A stretch of 64,000 nt of DNA from an uncultured Lachnospiraceae bacterium (GTDB taxonomy: Bacteria; Bacillota; Clostridia; Lachnospirales; Lachnospiraceae): contig CANBFE010000003.1 of the NCBI GenBank assembly GCA_947367855.1, forward strand, positions 62,001 through 126,000, given 5' to 3'. The position numbers and the translations under genes are program-made. Shown one piece after another: positions 34,571 through 43,587 of the stretch. Position 1 is the stretch's first letter. Each line of letters begins with the position of its first letter. The notes under the pieces were generated by a model, which searched no databases, had not been told where the DNA came from, and worked only from the letters and a program-made list of their open reading frames with translations.

Positions 34571-34711
34571 CGTAACAGTTCAGACAGGGCGCTGAACTGT
34601 TACGAGAATGCACACAAAACGCGAAAAGAATGCGTTTTGGCGCCTGCAAGTCTCGCAAAATTGCATAGAACGCAATTTTGACTTCGCGAGAGAGGCTGTC
34701 TGAACTGTTAC
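34571..34711. repeat. Array of three hairpins with a repeated CTGAACTGTTAC arm
   Basis: Hairpin 1 is a perfect 13-bp inverted repeat CGTAACAGTTCAG/CTGAACTGTTACG (34571-34583, 34592-34604). Hairpin 2 is AAAACGC/GCGTTTT (about 34616-34638). Hairpin 3 is TCTCGC + AAAATTGC paired with GCAATTTT + GCGAGA (about 34651-34692). A third copy of CTGAACTGTTAC ends the array at 34700-34711, so it can pair with the left arm of hairpin 1 and enclose the whole unit. It looks like a mobile intergenic repeat or a structured RNA. Confidence 0.7.
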
Positions 34712-34752
34712 CCGAAAGCGCCTGAGACGGAAAGAAATATGAATACAGGGGC

Positions 34753-34791
34753 TTGAAAATTTGAGTCAAACGATTATACTTTAATTAATCG
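34753..34791 (+). promoter_or_regulatory. Promoter and candidate self-operator of the TetR gene
   Basis: TTGAAA (34753-34758), 16-bp spacer, TATACT (34775-34780). CGATTA (34771-34776) and TAATCG (34786-34791) form an inverted repeat across the -10, a plausible TetR operator. The motif GTCAAAC also occurs on both sides (34764, 34797). Confidence 0.55.
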
Positions 34792-34825
34792 ATTCGGTCA
34801 AACCAAAATAGTCGGAGGTGAGGGC

Positions 34826-35440
34826 ATGAGCGAAAGATTCAGAGAGCTTCCGGAGGAAAGACAGATATGTATTTTAAGGGCTGCCATGGAGGTTTTTGCA
34901 AAGTATGATTATAAAAAGGCATCCACGGATTTGATTGCATCCAGGGCGGGGGTGTCCAAGGGATTGCTTTTTTACTATTTTCATAACAAAAAAGATTTAT
35001 ATCTGACGGTATATGAGTATGTAAAGCAGATTATCACTGAGGGAGTGGCGGATACCAGGCTTCTGGAGATGACGGATTTTTTTGAGCTGATTACATATGC
35101 CACCATGAAAAAGATCAGGATATTGGCAGAAAATCCATATATTGTAGAGTTTTCGCTCCGCTCCTTTTATTCCGAGAAGGAGGAGATCTCCGGTGAGCTG
35201 AAGCTGAAAACCAGGGAGGGCATAGACGAAAATTACAGACAGTATTTTAGTAAAATAGATTTCAGCAAATTTAAGGAAGATGTAAATCCGTTTGAAATCT
35301 TTAAAATGATGGTCTGGATAGTTGACGGCTATGTTCATGAGAGACAGATGGGCAATGAACCCCTGTGTTTGGAAGAAATCAGCAGGGTCTTTGCAAATTG
35401 GACGGAGATGTTTAAACAGATTGCGTATAAGTCCGGCTGA
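34826..35440 (+). CDS. TetR/AcrR-family repressor
   Basis: 204 residues. The N-terminal HTH (about 14-60: AAMEVFAKYDYKKASTDLIA, then SRAGVSKGLLFYYFHNKKDL) is typical TetR, and the rest is a helical ligand domain. It heads a drug-efflux locus (ABC ATPase, ABC permease, MATE pump) on the same strand and probably represses it and itself. The ribosome site GGAGGTGAGG lies before ATG 34826. Confidence 0.9.
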   Translation: MSERFRELPEERQICILRAAMEVFAKYDYKKASTDLIASRAGVSKGLLFYYFHNKKDLYLTVYEYVKQIITEGVADTRLLEMTDFFELITYATMKKIRILAENPYIVEFSLRSFYSEKEEISGELKLKTREGIDENYRQYFSKIDFSKFKEDVNPFEIFKMMVWIVDGYVHERQMGNEPLCLEEISRVFANWTEMFKQIAYKSG

Positions 35441-35515
35441 GACATGTCGGCAGCTAATAAAAACAGCGTCTGGGTGCAGGGCGAGGCAGATGCGGAATGA
35501 AACGGAGGAGTATTT

Positions 35516-36349
35516 ATGAGTGCCATTCAAATCGAGAACCTGGTCCGTGATTACGGAGGAGGAAAGGGCGTGTTCGACATATCCTTTCAGGTAAAGCGCG
35601 GGGAGGCCTTTGGATTCCTGGGACCGAACGGCGCAGGGAAGACCACTACCATACGTCATTTGATGGGATTTCTGAGGCCCAGGTCCGGAAGCTGTGTCAT
35701 AGAGGGGATGGATTGCTGGAAGGAAAGGGACAAAGTGCAGGCGAGACTGGGCTATATTCCCGGTGAAATCAGCTTCTTTGAAGACATGTCGGGCAGGGAG
35801 TTTCTGAAATTCATCACCCGGTACCGCGGAATCGGCGACAGGAGCCGTCAGGAGGAACTGTTGGAGCGTTTTGAACTGGACCCGGGAAACAGGATAAAGA
35901 AGATGAGTAAGGGCATGAAACAAAAACTGGGAATCGTGGCGGCTTTTATGCATGACCCGGATATCCTTATTCTGGACGAGCCAACCAGCGGACTGGACCC
36001 CCTGATGCAGAGCAGGTTTATTGATTTGGTGGGGGAAGAAAAAAAGAAGGGCAAGACCATACTTATGTCAAGCCACATGTTTGAGGAAGTGGAGAGGACC
36101 TGTGACCGAATCGGTATTATCCGGAAGGGCAGGATGGTGGCTGTGGATGCGGCAGACGCTCTCCGGGAACGTCATACCCGCAGCTACACGGTGACCCTGG
36201 CGGACCAGGCGTCGGCGGAAGCATTTGCCCTGGATTTTGGCGGCAGGCTCAGCGGACTGCAGGTCACTGTCACGGCAAGGCAAAGTCTGGAACAGATCTT
36301 TATGAATTATTACGGAGGTGAGGAGCATGCTGAACAGGGCGCTGTATAA
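35516..36349 (+). CDS. ABC transporter ATP-binding protein (drug/Na efflux type)
   Basis: 277 residues with Walker A GPNGAGKTTT, signature MSKGMKQKLG, Walker B LILDEPTSGLDP and switch His in MSSHMFEEVE. The ATPase resembles CcmA/NatA-like ABC-2 exporters. The last about 60 residues form a C-terminal accessory domain that overlaps the permease gene by 23 bp. GGAGG lies before the ATG. Confidence 0.92.
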   Translation: MSAIQIENLVRDYGGGKGVFDISFQVKRGEAFGFLGPNGAGKTTTIRHLMGFLRPRSGSCVIEGMDCWKERDKVQARLGYIPGEISFFEDMSGREFLKFITRYRGIGDRSRQEELLERFELDPGNRIKKMSKGMKQKLGIVAAFMHDPDILILDEPTSGLDPLMQSRFIDLVGEEKKKGKTILMSSHMFEEVERTCDRIGIIRKGRMVAVDAADALRERHTRSYTVTLADQASAEAFALDFGGRLSGLQVTVTARQSLEQIFMNYYGGEEHAEQGAV

Positions 36350-37127
36350 AAGAGAAATGAAGGGAAGCATTAAGCTGCTGCTGATTTTCGGAGCAATTAT
36401 TACTTTGTATGTCTCCGTTATTATCAGTATGTACGATCCTGAACTGATGAAAACTTTGGACAGCTTTGCGGAGGCCATGCCGGAATTGATGTCGGCTGTG
36501 GGCATGAAGGCCGGCGCAGGGACGCTCCTGGGCTTTATGGTATCTTATCTCTATGGATTTATCCTGCTGATGTTTCCCATGCTGTTCTGCATACTGCGGG
36601 GAAACGCGCTGATCGCCAGATATGTGGACAAAGGCTCCATGGCCCTGCTGACCGCAGCTCCGGTAAAGCGGCTGACCATTGCATTTACGCAGATGAGCGT
36701 ATTGATGAGCGGAATTTTGATTCTTGTTCTCTACAGTACGGTTTTGGAGCTGGTCTGCGCAGGCAGCGGCTTTCCCGGGGAGCTTGATGTAAAGGGCCTT
36801 TTATGGCTGAACGTTGGGCTGCTGTGCCTGCATCTGTTTATCGGCAGCATCTGTTTCCTGGCCTCCTGCCTGTTTTCGGACACAAAATACAGCATTGCTT
36901 TTGGGGCGGGGATTCCGATCTTCATGTATGTCCTGCAGATGCTTGCCAATGTGGGCGGAAGTGCGGAAAAGGCAAAGTATTTTACTTTTTTCACGCTGTT
37001 TCATCCGGACAGTATCCTGGCAGGCGAGGGCAGCGGGACTGCGGGCATTCTAATCCTGTTGGCATGCGCCGCCGGGTTTTATGCCCTGGGAATCATGATT
37101 TTTCACAGAAAAGACCTGCATATATAG
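36327..37127 (+). CDS. ABC-2 type permease
   Basis: 266 residues from ATG 36327 (GGAGGTGA at 36314-36321). Six membrane helices, with a large early soluble loop (YDPELMKTLDSFAEAMPELM) typical of YhfE/ABC2_membrane_3-type permeases, and the KGSMALLTAAPVKRLTIAFT coupling segment. It works with the upstream ATPase. Confidence 0.88.
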   Translation: MLNRALYKREMKGSIKLLLIFGAIITLYVSVIISMYDPELMKTLDSFAEAMPELMSAVGMKAGAGTLLGFMVSYLYGFILLMFPMLFCILRGNALIARYVDKGSMALLTAAPVKRLTIAFTQMSVLMSGILILVLYSTVLELVCAGSGFPGELDVKGLLWLNVGLLCLHLFIGSICFLASCLFSDTKYSIAFGAGIPIFMYVLQMLANVGGSAEKAKYFTFFTLFHPDSILAGEGSGTAGILILLACAAGFYALGIMIFHRKDLHI

Positions 37128-37205
37128 CAGCGGGCATCCGTTTCGGCAGACAGGCTCAAACGGAGGAGAAAAGCAGAGCAGAGTTCCTGCTTTCAAGGGA
37201 GACGA

Positions 37206-38540
37206 ATGATGGAAAGGATTTTTTCCAACAAGGATTTAAAGAAGCTGATTATTCCGCTGATTCTGGAACAGGCTCTGGCGATCACGGTGGGCATGGCAGA
37301 TACCATGATGATCTCTTCCGTGGGCGAGGCCGCTGTATCCGGAGTATCTCTGGTGGATATGTTCAATAATCTTATAATCAGCATACTGGCGGCCCTGGCT
37401 ACCGGAGGGGCGGTGGTGACCAGCCAGTTTATCGGGGCGTCCCGGAAGGAGGAGGCCTGCCGCTCCGCAAAGCAGCTTCTCTGGGTGAATGCTCTGATTA
37501 CGGCAGTGATTTCCTTTCTGGTGATTTTGGGCCACAGGCTGATTCTGAATCTCTTTTTCGGAAGAATAGAGGAGGACGTTATGCGCAATGCCGTTCTCTA
37601 TCTCATTATTTCCGCATTGTCCTTTCCTTTTCTGGCAGTTTACAATGCCTGTGCCGCGCTGTTTCGGTCCATGGGGAATTCCCGGGTCACGCTGAAGGTG
37701 TCAGTGCTCATGAACCTGATCAATGTGGGCGGCAATGCCCTCTGCGTCTTCGGCCTGAAGATGGGGGTGGCGGGAGTGGCGATTCCCTCTCTGGTTTCCC
37801 GGGCGATAGCGGGACTTTGCCTGTATGTTCTGCTGCGGAATCCGGACAATGTAATTCATCTGAACAGGGAGCGTTTCCGGTTTGAATGGGATGTGATTAA
37901 GCGGATTCTCTATATCGGGATTCCCAGCGGCATTGAGAACGGCATCTTTCAGCTGGGGCGGGTGATTGTGGTGAGTATTATCGCAGGCTTCGGCACTGCG
38001 CAGATCGCGGCAAACGGTGTGGCCAACAGCCTGGACAGCATGGGCTGCATTGTGGGGCAGGGAATGAATCTGGCCATGATTACGGTGATCGGGCAGTGCG
38101 TGGGGGCAGGGGATATAAACCAGGTGCGGTATTATACGAAAAAGCTCCTCCTGATCACCTATGGGGCCACAGCGGTGACCAACAGCCTGATTCTGCTGTT
38201 TCTGCAGCCTATTCTGGGGCTTTACGGTCTGGGGAAGGAGGCTACGGAACTGGCCTATATCCTGGTGATGATTCATGACGGTCTGGCCATGCTGCTCTGG
38301 CCGGCATCCTTCGTCCTGCCCAATATGCTTCGGGCCTGCAATGACGTAAAGTATACCATGGTGACGGCGATCTTTTCCATGGTAACTTTCCGCATCGGTT
38401 TAAGTCTTGTGTTAGGCGTTTACATGGGAATGGGGGCAGTGGGCGTATGGGCTGCAATGGTGGCGGACTGGATTTTCCGGGTGTGCTGCTTTGTCGGAAG
38501 GTATTTCCGGGGAACCTGGCGAAAGCGCTGTAATCTGTAA
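37206..38540 (+). CDS. MATE-family multidrug efflux transporter
   Basis: About 444 residues and 12 membrane helices in two similar halves. ATG 37206 is followed immediately by ATG 37209 (AGGGAG at 37196-37201). Segments such as LEQALAITVGMADTMMISSV, AVSGVSLVDMFNNLI and GGAVVTSQFIGASRKEEA, and the second-half GVANSLDSMGCIVGQGMNLA, are characteristic. Na+ or H+ driven drug export is expected. Likely in the TetR-controlled unit; a bidirectional terminator follows. Confidence 0.92.
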   Translation: MMERIFSNKDLKKLIIPLILEQALAITVGMADTMMISSVGEAAVSGVSLVDMFNNLIISILAALATGGAVVTSQFIGASRKEEACRSAKQLLWVNALITAVISFLVILGHRLILNLFFGRIEEDVMRNAVLYLIISALSFPFLAVYNACAALFRSMGNSRVTLKVSVLMNLINVGGNALCVFGLKMGVAGVAIPSLVSRAIAGLCLYVLLRNPDNVIHLNRERFRFEWDVIKRILYIGIPSGIENGIFQLGRVIVVSIIAGFGTAQIAANGVANSLDSMGCIVGQGMNLAMITVIGQCVGAGDINQVRYYTKKLLLITYGATAVTNSLILLFLQPILGLYGLGKEATELAYILVMIHDGLAMLLWPASFVLPNMLRACNDVKYTMVTAIFSMVTFRIGLSLVLGVYMGMGAVGVWAAMVADWIFRVCCFVGRYFRGTWRKRCNL

Positions 38541-38575
38541 AGCGGAGATGCATGGCAGTCGGAAGACAGAAAAAA

Positions 38576-38622
38576 CAGCGGGCAGTCCTCTGTGAGAGAG
38601 GATACTGCCCGCTGAAATTTTT
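38576..38622. terminator. Bidirectional Rho-independent terminator
   Basis: CAGCGGGCAGT pairs with ACTGCCCGCTG, with an inner CCTCT/AGAGG stem. T-rich sequence follows on + and a run of A residues lies on the other side, so it serves both the MATE gene and the chemoreceptor on -. Confidence 0.85.
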
Positions 38623-38635
38623 GAATTTTTTGAAT

Positions 38636-40663
38636 TCATCCGATGTGGAACTGGCCCATCAGCTGGTTCAGGGTTCTGGCCTGATGGGATAATTCGCCGG
38701 AAATGGCCGCGCTTTCCTGGGCAGCGGCGGAGTTGTCCTGGATGACCCTGGATACTTCCTTGATTCGGTTTTCCACGGAGACGATCATATCTGCCTGCTG
38801 TACACTGGCTGAGGCAATTTCATCTGTCAGTGTGCGGATAGACTGGATACACTCGCTGATGACCTTCATGGCTGCGATGGCATGATCCGTGGATTCCGTT
38901 CCTGTTTTGACATCCTCAATGGAACGGCCGATCAGGGTACTGGTGTTTCCTGCGGCCTCCGCGGATTTGGAGGCCAGAACCCGCACTTCCTCCGCAACCA
39001 CGGAAAAGCCCTTCCCCGCTTCGCCTGCCCGGGCGGCTTCCACGGCAGCGTTCAGGGCCAGGATATTGGTCTGGAAGGCAATATCCTCTATGGTCTTGAT
39101 AATGCTGACAATCTGGGCCGAGGAGTGATCCAGGCTTTTGGTGGAAGCATTGAGCTGTTCCATCTTCGTATCCGCCTCGGCGGCATAGCCTGTGGCTCTG
39201 GCTACCAGATCACTGGCGTTGCTGCAGCGGACGGTGCTGTTTTGAAGATGCTCGGTGATGTCTGTGATATTGGATACCAGGCCGTCGATGGAGTCTTTCT
39301 GCTGCATGGTTCCCTGGGACAGGGCCTGGGCGCCTGCGGATACCTGGTTTGCGCCGCTGTCCACCTGTCTGGCGATCTGGGCAATGTTGCGCATGACTTC
39401 CGTGAGGTGATCCCTTATGCTTGTGAGGCTTTCGGATAATACCCGGAAATCACCGATATAATAGGATTCGTTTTTCGCCACATCCACGGAGATATTGCCC
39501 TGGGCCATTTCCCCCAGAATGCGTCCGATATCGTCAATGGTTTTCCGCAGACAGCCGCAGACATGGTGGATGGTCTGGGCGATCATGCCCACTTCGTCCT
39601 TTCTGCCATAGAAGGGTTCCAGATCCCGGTCTGCGGAAAGCTCCAGCTTGCCCAGCCGTCCGATGGCGTGTTCCATTACCATAAGCTCCCGGCCTTCCCG
39701 GTACAGGATCAGCAGGGTGACCAGGATGATGACAGCTGCCACCAGGGCGCAAAGGAGTCCCACGGTCATCCGCACTGTAGCCACTTCTCCGTATACCTCC
39801 GCCTCATGATCCCGGACCATGAAGACCCAGTTGCGGTCTTTGAGGTATTTATAGACCACAAGCTGGTCTACGCCTGTTTCGTCCTGATAGGAATAAATGC
39901 CGGCCTGTGTGTTGCCGTCGGTCCGGATCCGGTTCAGGATTTCCAGGTATCCCCGGTCCGTGGTCTCGGTGTTCAGCAGGGATTCGTCCTCATGGTAGAG
40001 GTAGGTGCCCGTGTCCACGTTCAGGAATACGTATTGGCTGTTGGGCAGACCTTCAATATTCAGATCAAGCAATACATCCATAAGCCGGCTGGCATAAACG
40101 CCGGCTCCTACGTAGCCGATGCATTTCTGATTGTCAAAGAGAGGGTAATACATGGAAAGAATCATGCTGCCGGTTCCGGGGGATTTCATAATGCCCAGAT
40201 TGGTCAGCTGCGGTTCGGCCAGTATGGTATTGTGGAATTCTTCCAGGGATTCGCCGCTTCTGGTGGTGATTCCAATGGCGGTGGGAGAAGTGTGGGTCAG
40301 AATATAGGTGTCAGGGGTACCTATGTAGAGGCCCTCAAAGATGCCCTTAACGGCGGCAAAATCTTCCGTGTATTTTTGACTCTTTTCCAAAAGAGCAGGA
40401 TCTTCCGGCGATAACAGAAGATCCCGGACTTCACTGCCTAAGGCGAATGCCATCATATATTCTTCTGCGGAAGCCACATAGTCGTTTATGATGGACGCTC
40501 TGGACTCCACAACATCAATCATCTGGTTGGTGATGTTGCTCTCCACCATGGAGGAGACCCGGCCGGATACGATGAGCCATAGAAGCAGCATTCCGGCAGT
40601 GATGATTACAGTGGTGATAATGCCTATGCGTGTGGCAAGTTTACGGTTGACTATGAATTTCAT
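38636..40663 (-). CDS. Methyl-accepting chemotaxis protein with a dCache sensor
   Basis: 675 residues. TM1 is at about 12-32. A large extracytoplasmic part of about 260 residues follows with double-Cache features (FEGLYIGTPDTYILTHTSPT, IGYVGAGVYASRL, GTYLYHEDESLL, and the second-Cache YKYLKDRNWVFMVRDHEAEV). TM2 is near 295-315, followed by a HAMP-like linker and the signalling hairpin EDIAFQTNILALNAAVEAAR. dCache receptors often bind amino acids or small carboxylates; the ligand is unknown here. The ribosome site is GGGGGC. The promoter is given separately. Confidence 0.92.
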   Translation of the reverse strand: MKFIVNRKLATRIGIITTVIITAGMLLLWLIVSGRVSSMVESNITNQMIDVVESRASIINDYVASAEEYMMAFALGSEVRDLLLSPEDPALLEKSQKYTEDFAAVKGIFEGLYIGTPDTYILTHTSPTAIGITTRSGESLEEFHNTILAEPQLTNLGIMKSPGTGSMILSMYYPLFDNQKCIGYVGAGVYASRLMDVLLDLNIEGLPNSQYVFLNVDTGTYLYHEDESLLNTETTDRGYLEILNRIRTDGNTQAGIYSYQDETGVDQLVVYKYLKDRNWVFMVRDHEAEVYGEVATVRMTVGLLCALVAAVIILVTLLILYREGRELMVMEHAIGRLGKLELSADRDLEPFYGRKDEVGMIAQTIHHVCGCLRKTIDDIGRILGEMAQGNISVDVAKNESYYIGDFRVLSESLTSIRDHLTEVMRNIAQIARQVDSGANQVSAGAQALSQGTMQQKDSIDGLVSNITDITEHLQNSTVRCSNASDLVARATGYAAEADTKMEQLNASTKSLDHSSAQIVSIIKTIEDIAFQTNILALNAAVEAARAGEAGKGFSVVAEEVRVLASKSAEAAGNTSTLIGRSIEDVKTGTESTDHAIAAMKVISECIQSIRTLTDEIASASVQQADMIVSVENRIKEVSRVIQDNSAAAQESAAISGELSHQARTLNQLMGQFHIG

Positions 40664-40699
40664 GATATTGCCCCCTGGTAAAAATTTTTCGCATTTCTT

Positions 40700-40728
40700 A
40701 TTTTACCACGACATTTTTCATTTTTCAA
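40700..40728 (-). promoter_or_regulatory. Promoter of the dCache chemoreceptor
   Basis: On the - strand: TTGAAA (40728-40723), 17-bp spacer, TAAAAT (40705-40700). It lies about 40 bp upstream of the chemoreceptor start. Confidence 0.65.
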
Positions 40729-40778
40729 GACTGTGGTGAGTGCCTGAAAACAGAAAAGAGGATAATAAATGGAATGGT

Positions 40779-40815
40779 AAAAGCAGTTCGGAGGAAGCCC
40801 GAACTGCTTTTTAGA
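40779..40815. terminator. Rho-independent terminator at the end of the GH4 gene
   Basis: A 12-bp perfect stem AAAAGCAGTTCG/CGAACTGCTTTT with a 9-base loop. On the - strand it is followed by TTTTACC, and on + by TTTTTAG, so it may act both ways. Confidence 0.75.
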
Positions 40816-40829
40816 AAATTGAAGATATA

Positions 40830-42152
40830 TTAACGGTAATCCTTCATATAATCCCCATGGGCGTCAATGAGTTCGTCACACAGGCTCACGATCTCATCAA
40901 CAGACAGCTGTGCCGCGGTATGGGGATCCAGCAGGGCTGCCTGGTAGATGGCTTCCCGCTTTTTGGTGACAGCGGCCTCTATGGTCATCAGCTGGGGATT
41001 GATATTGGTCATGTTCATGGCGGCCAGCTGTACAGGGAGGCGGCCGATTCTGCAGGGGTGCACGCCCATATTGTCAATAAGGCAGGGCACTTCCACGCAG
41101 GCGTCATCCGGCAGGTTGGAGATCAGTCCCCGGTTCAGCACATTTCCGCCGATCTTATAGGGAACGTCGGTGACTACGGCCTCCATAATATAGGAAGCGT
41201 ACTCCCTGGTGCGGGTGTGGGTGACCTTGCCGTCGTTTAAGATATCGTTCTTTTCCTTTTCCCAGCCTTCAATCTGGTTGATACAGCGGCGGGGGTATTC
41301 ATCCAGGGGAATATTGTACTGTTCGATCAGTTCCGGCCGGTCTGCCTTGATGAACCAGGGATTGTACTCTGCATTGTGTTCACTGGATTCCGTGCAGTAA
41401 TACCCCAGACGGCGTATGTATTCATAACGGACCATGTCGGTATGTTTTTCCGTACGGTTTTTCTCGTCAGCACGTTTTTTGATCTCGGGATAGAGGTCAT
41501 TGCCGTCCCTGTCGTACAGCTCCAGAAGCCAGGCCATATGGTTGATGCCTGCAATGGTTTCCCTGCGGCCTTCCAGGCGGTCTTCCATGCCCAGATTTTT
41601 TAATAAATACTCGGAGCAGACCTGGACGCTGTGGCAGAGTCCCACGGTTTTGACATTGGTGTAGCGCTGCATATAGCCTGTAAGCATGGCCATGGGATTT
41701 GTATAGTTGAGAAACAGGGCGTCAGGGCATACTGCCTCCATGTCTTCTGCGAAATCACGCAGCACGGGGATGGTCCGCAGAGCGCGCATGATGCCGCCGA
41801 TTCCCAGAGTGTCTCCGATGGTCTGGCGCAGGCCGTATTTCTTCGGGATCTCAAAGTCGGTGATGGTGCAGGGGTCATACAGGCCCACCTGGATGGCGTT
41901 GACCACGAAATCCGCTCCCCTGAGGGCTTCTCTGCGGTTTTCCACGCCCAGGTAGGTTTTGATCACGGCACGGTTCTGGTTGGTATTTTTGTTGATGGCG
42001 CTTAAGATGATCTCCGACTCTTCCAGGCGCTTGGGATTGATGTCATAAAGGGCGATCTCACTGCGGCACAGGGCGGGGGTGCACATGCAGTCTCCCAACA
42101 CATTTCTGGCAAATACGGTGCTTCCGGCACCCATGAATGTAATTTTCGGCAT
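40830..42152 (-). CDS. melA: Alpha-galactosidase/alpha-glucosidase, glycoside hydrolase family 4
   Basis: 440 residues from ATG 42152 (AAGGAG just upstream on -); the frame is open further upstream without support. GH4 features: NAD-binding FMGAGSTVFARNVLGD (residues 6-21), metal ligands C173 and H205 in GLCHSVQ and GINHMAWLLE, and NAIQVGLYDP. GH4 enzymes use NAD+ and Mn2+ for a redox elimination mechanism acting on alpha- or beta-glycosides. The strong MelA-like opening suggests an alpha-galactosidase, but a glucosidase is not excluded. It is divergent from an AraC-family gene, its likely activator. Confidence 0.9.
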   Translation of the reverse strand: MPKITFMGAGSTVFARNVLGDCMCTPALCRSEIALYDINPKRLEESEIILSAINKNTNQNRAVIKTYLGVENRREALRGADFVVNAIQVGLYDPCTITDFEIPKKYGLRQTIGDTLGIGGIMRALRTIPVLRDFAEDMEAVCPDALFLNYTNPMAMLTGYMQRYTNVKTVGLCHSVQVCSEYLLKNLGMEDRLEGRRETIAGINHMAWLLELYDRDGNDLYPEIKKRADEKNRTEKHTDMVRYEYIRRLGYYCTESSEHNAEYNPWFIKADRPELIEQYNIPLDEYPRRCINQIEGWEKEKNDILNDGKVTHTRTREYASYIMEAVVTDVPYKIGGNVLNRGLISNLPDDACVEVPCLIDNMGVHPCRIGRLPVQLAAMNMTNINPQLMTIEAAVTKKREAIYQAALLDPHTAAQLSVDEIVSLCDELIDAHGDYMKDYR

Positions 42153-42395
42153 TTTAGCTCCTTTCACCGCTCCGGGCGGTTTCTTTCTGGTGTCTTCCTC
42201 TGTTTGTCCGCTTTGTGTAAGGGACGGTTGGGAGGAAAGATTTGGTTTCTTCATTATAAATCTTCCGGCAGCAAATTGATAGGTGTTTTGTTTCCCGAAA
42301 TCGGATAATTGTTGCATAAGTGTAACAGATGAGACAGTCCTAACGGCCGAGCCATGCCAAAGCACCATAAGCTGGCATTGTGCCTGGATAATGGA

Positions 42396-42559
42396 TTGCA
42401 ATCAGCTGCGCGCATGGTATAATGATTCTGCTGACGCAGAATTCAATCCGGCTGACGCCGTCTTGCCATCGCTTCGCGATGCATTATACCGGTACCCATG
42501 GCTTGCCCATCAAATGTCTCCTTCGGAGCCGCTTGATGTTCTGCGCGCATGGTATAATG
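42396..42559 (+). promoter_or_regulatory. Duplicated promoter element with mini-hairpins upstream of the AraC gene
   Basis: A 19-bp perfect direct repeat, CTGCGCGCATGGTATAATG, occurs at 42406-42424 and 42541-42559. Each copy carries an extended -10 (TGGTATAAT). Upstream -35s are TTGCAA (42396-42401, 16-bp spacer) and the weaker TTGATG (42533-42538). Between the copies lie four tight hairpins: TTCTGC-TGAC-GCAGAA, CGGC-TGAC-GCCG, CATCGC-TTC-GCGATG and CTCC-TTC-GGAG. An inverted CATTATACC (42482-42490) can pair with either copy. Confidence 0.65.
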
Positions 42560-42618
42560 GGGCCAGAGTATTTTAGGAAAGATGTTGTCAGAAAGTCCGG
42601 GAGAGACAGGAGGAACAA

Positions 42619-43428
42619 ATGGCTGATTCCAGAGAGTATTTTCAGGAGACCAGGTCAGGGGAGGCGCTGGCCTTTTATTTCTGCGGTTGGGAGAAATGTG
42701 CGCCGGGACATGCCTTTGGTCCGGCGGTAAGGCCGCATTATCTGTTTCATCTGGTATTGTCCGGACGGGGAGTTTATGAGCGCGGGGGAGAGCGATATGA
42801 AGTTCGGGCAGGCCAGGGGTTTCTGATTCTTCCGGGAGAGTCTACCTGCTATGAGGCTGACAGAGAGGAACCCTGGGAGTACTGTTGGATCGGTTTTGGA
42901 GGAACGGAAGCGGAGGGAATCCTGAGAGAATGCAGTCTGGGAGAGGAAAACCTGATTTACCAGGACCAAAGCGGAGGAATGCTGCAGCGGGAGATGATGG
43001 GTCTGGTGGATTCCTTTGGCTTGTCGGAGGTGAACAGTTACATGCTTCTGGGGAGATTGTATCTAAGCCTGTCCTATATGGTACAGAAGATTTCTCCGGA
43101 AGGAAGGGCTGGAAGCGGTTATGTGAACGGCGCGGTGGAATTTATCCGCAATAATTTCAGTTATGACATCGGCGTGGGAGAGATCGCCCGCCATGTGGGA
43201 ATTGACAGAACATACCTCTACCGGCTTTTTCAGCGGCATCTGGGGCAGTCTCCCAAGGCCTATCTGACGCAGGTTCGCCTGGGAATGGCTGCAGAGATGC
43301 TGACGGAGACGGAACTGCCGGTGACGGAAATCGCCCTGTCCTGCGGATTTCCGGATGTTTCCCTGTTCGGAAGACATTTTAGGGAGGCTTATTGCTGTAC
43401 CCCCCTGCAATACCGGAAGAAGCGGTAA
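42619..43428 (+). CDS. AraC-family transcriptional regulator with N-terminal cupin
   Basis: 269 residues. The N-terminal AraC-type ligand pocket (PHYLFHLVLSGRGVYERGGE, then AGQGFLILPGESTCYEAD) is followed by a C-terminal double HTH (NFSYDIGVGEIARHVGIDRT, then YLYRLFQRHLGQSPKAYL and the second helix pair). It is likely a sugar-responsive activator of the divergent melA-type gene. GGAGGAACAA precedes ATG 42619. The hairpin-rich promoter region upstream is unusual. Confidence 0.9.
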   Translation: MADSREYFQETRSGEALAFYFCGWEKCAPGHAFGPAVRPHYLFHLVLSGRGVYERGGERYEVRAGQGFLILPGESTCYEADREEPWEYCWIGFGGTEAEGILRECSLGEENLIYQDQSGGMLQREMMGLVDSFGLSEVNSYMLLGRLYLSLSYMVQKISPEGRAGSGYVNGAVEFIRNNFSYDIGVGEIARHVGIDRTYLYRLFQRHLGQSPKAYLTQVRLGMAAEMLTETELPVTEIALSCGFPDVSLFGRHFREAYCCTPLQYRKKR

Positions 43429-43587
43429 AGTTACTGCCCACAGTGTGGCCGGGAGGTGTGTTTCCGCGCATTTTGCCCGAAAACCTGAGACAGAAAGGTA
43501 AATCCTGCCTGAAAAGCTTTGGGATTGGGGGCAGCAAGCCGATTTCGGGAAGGCGCCGGGGAACCGTCCCGTGTTTTGTCTGTAGGG

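Noticed and set aside
42283..42576. 97-codon frame before the AraC gene with repeated LRAWYN peptides
   Set aside because: The repeated peptide simply translates the duplicated promoter element. No ribosome site and mini-hairpins throughout.
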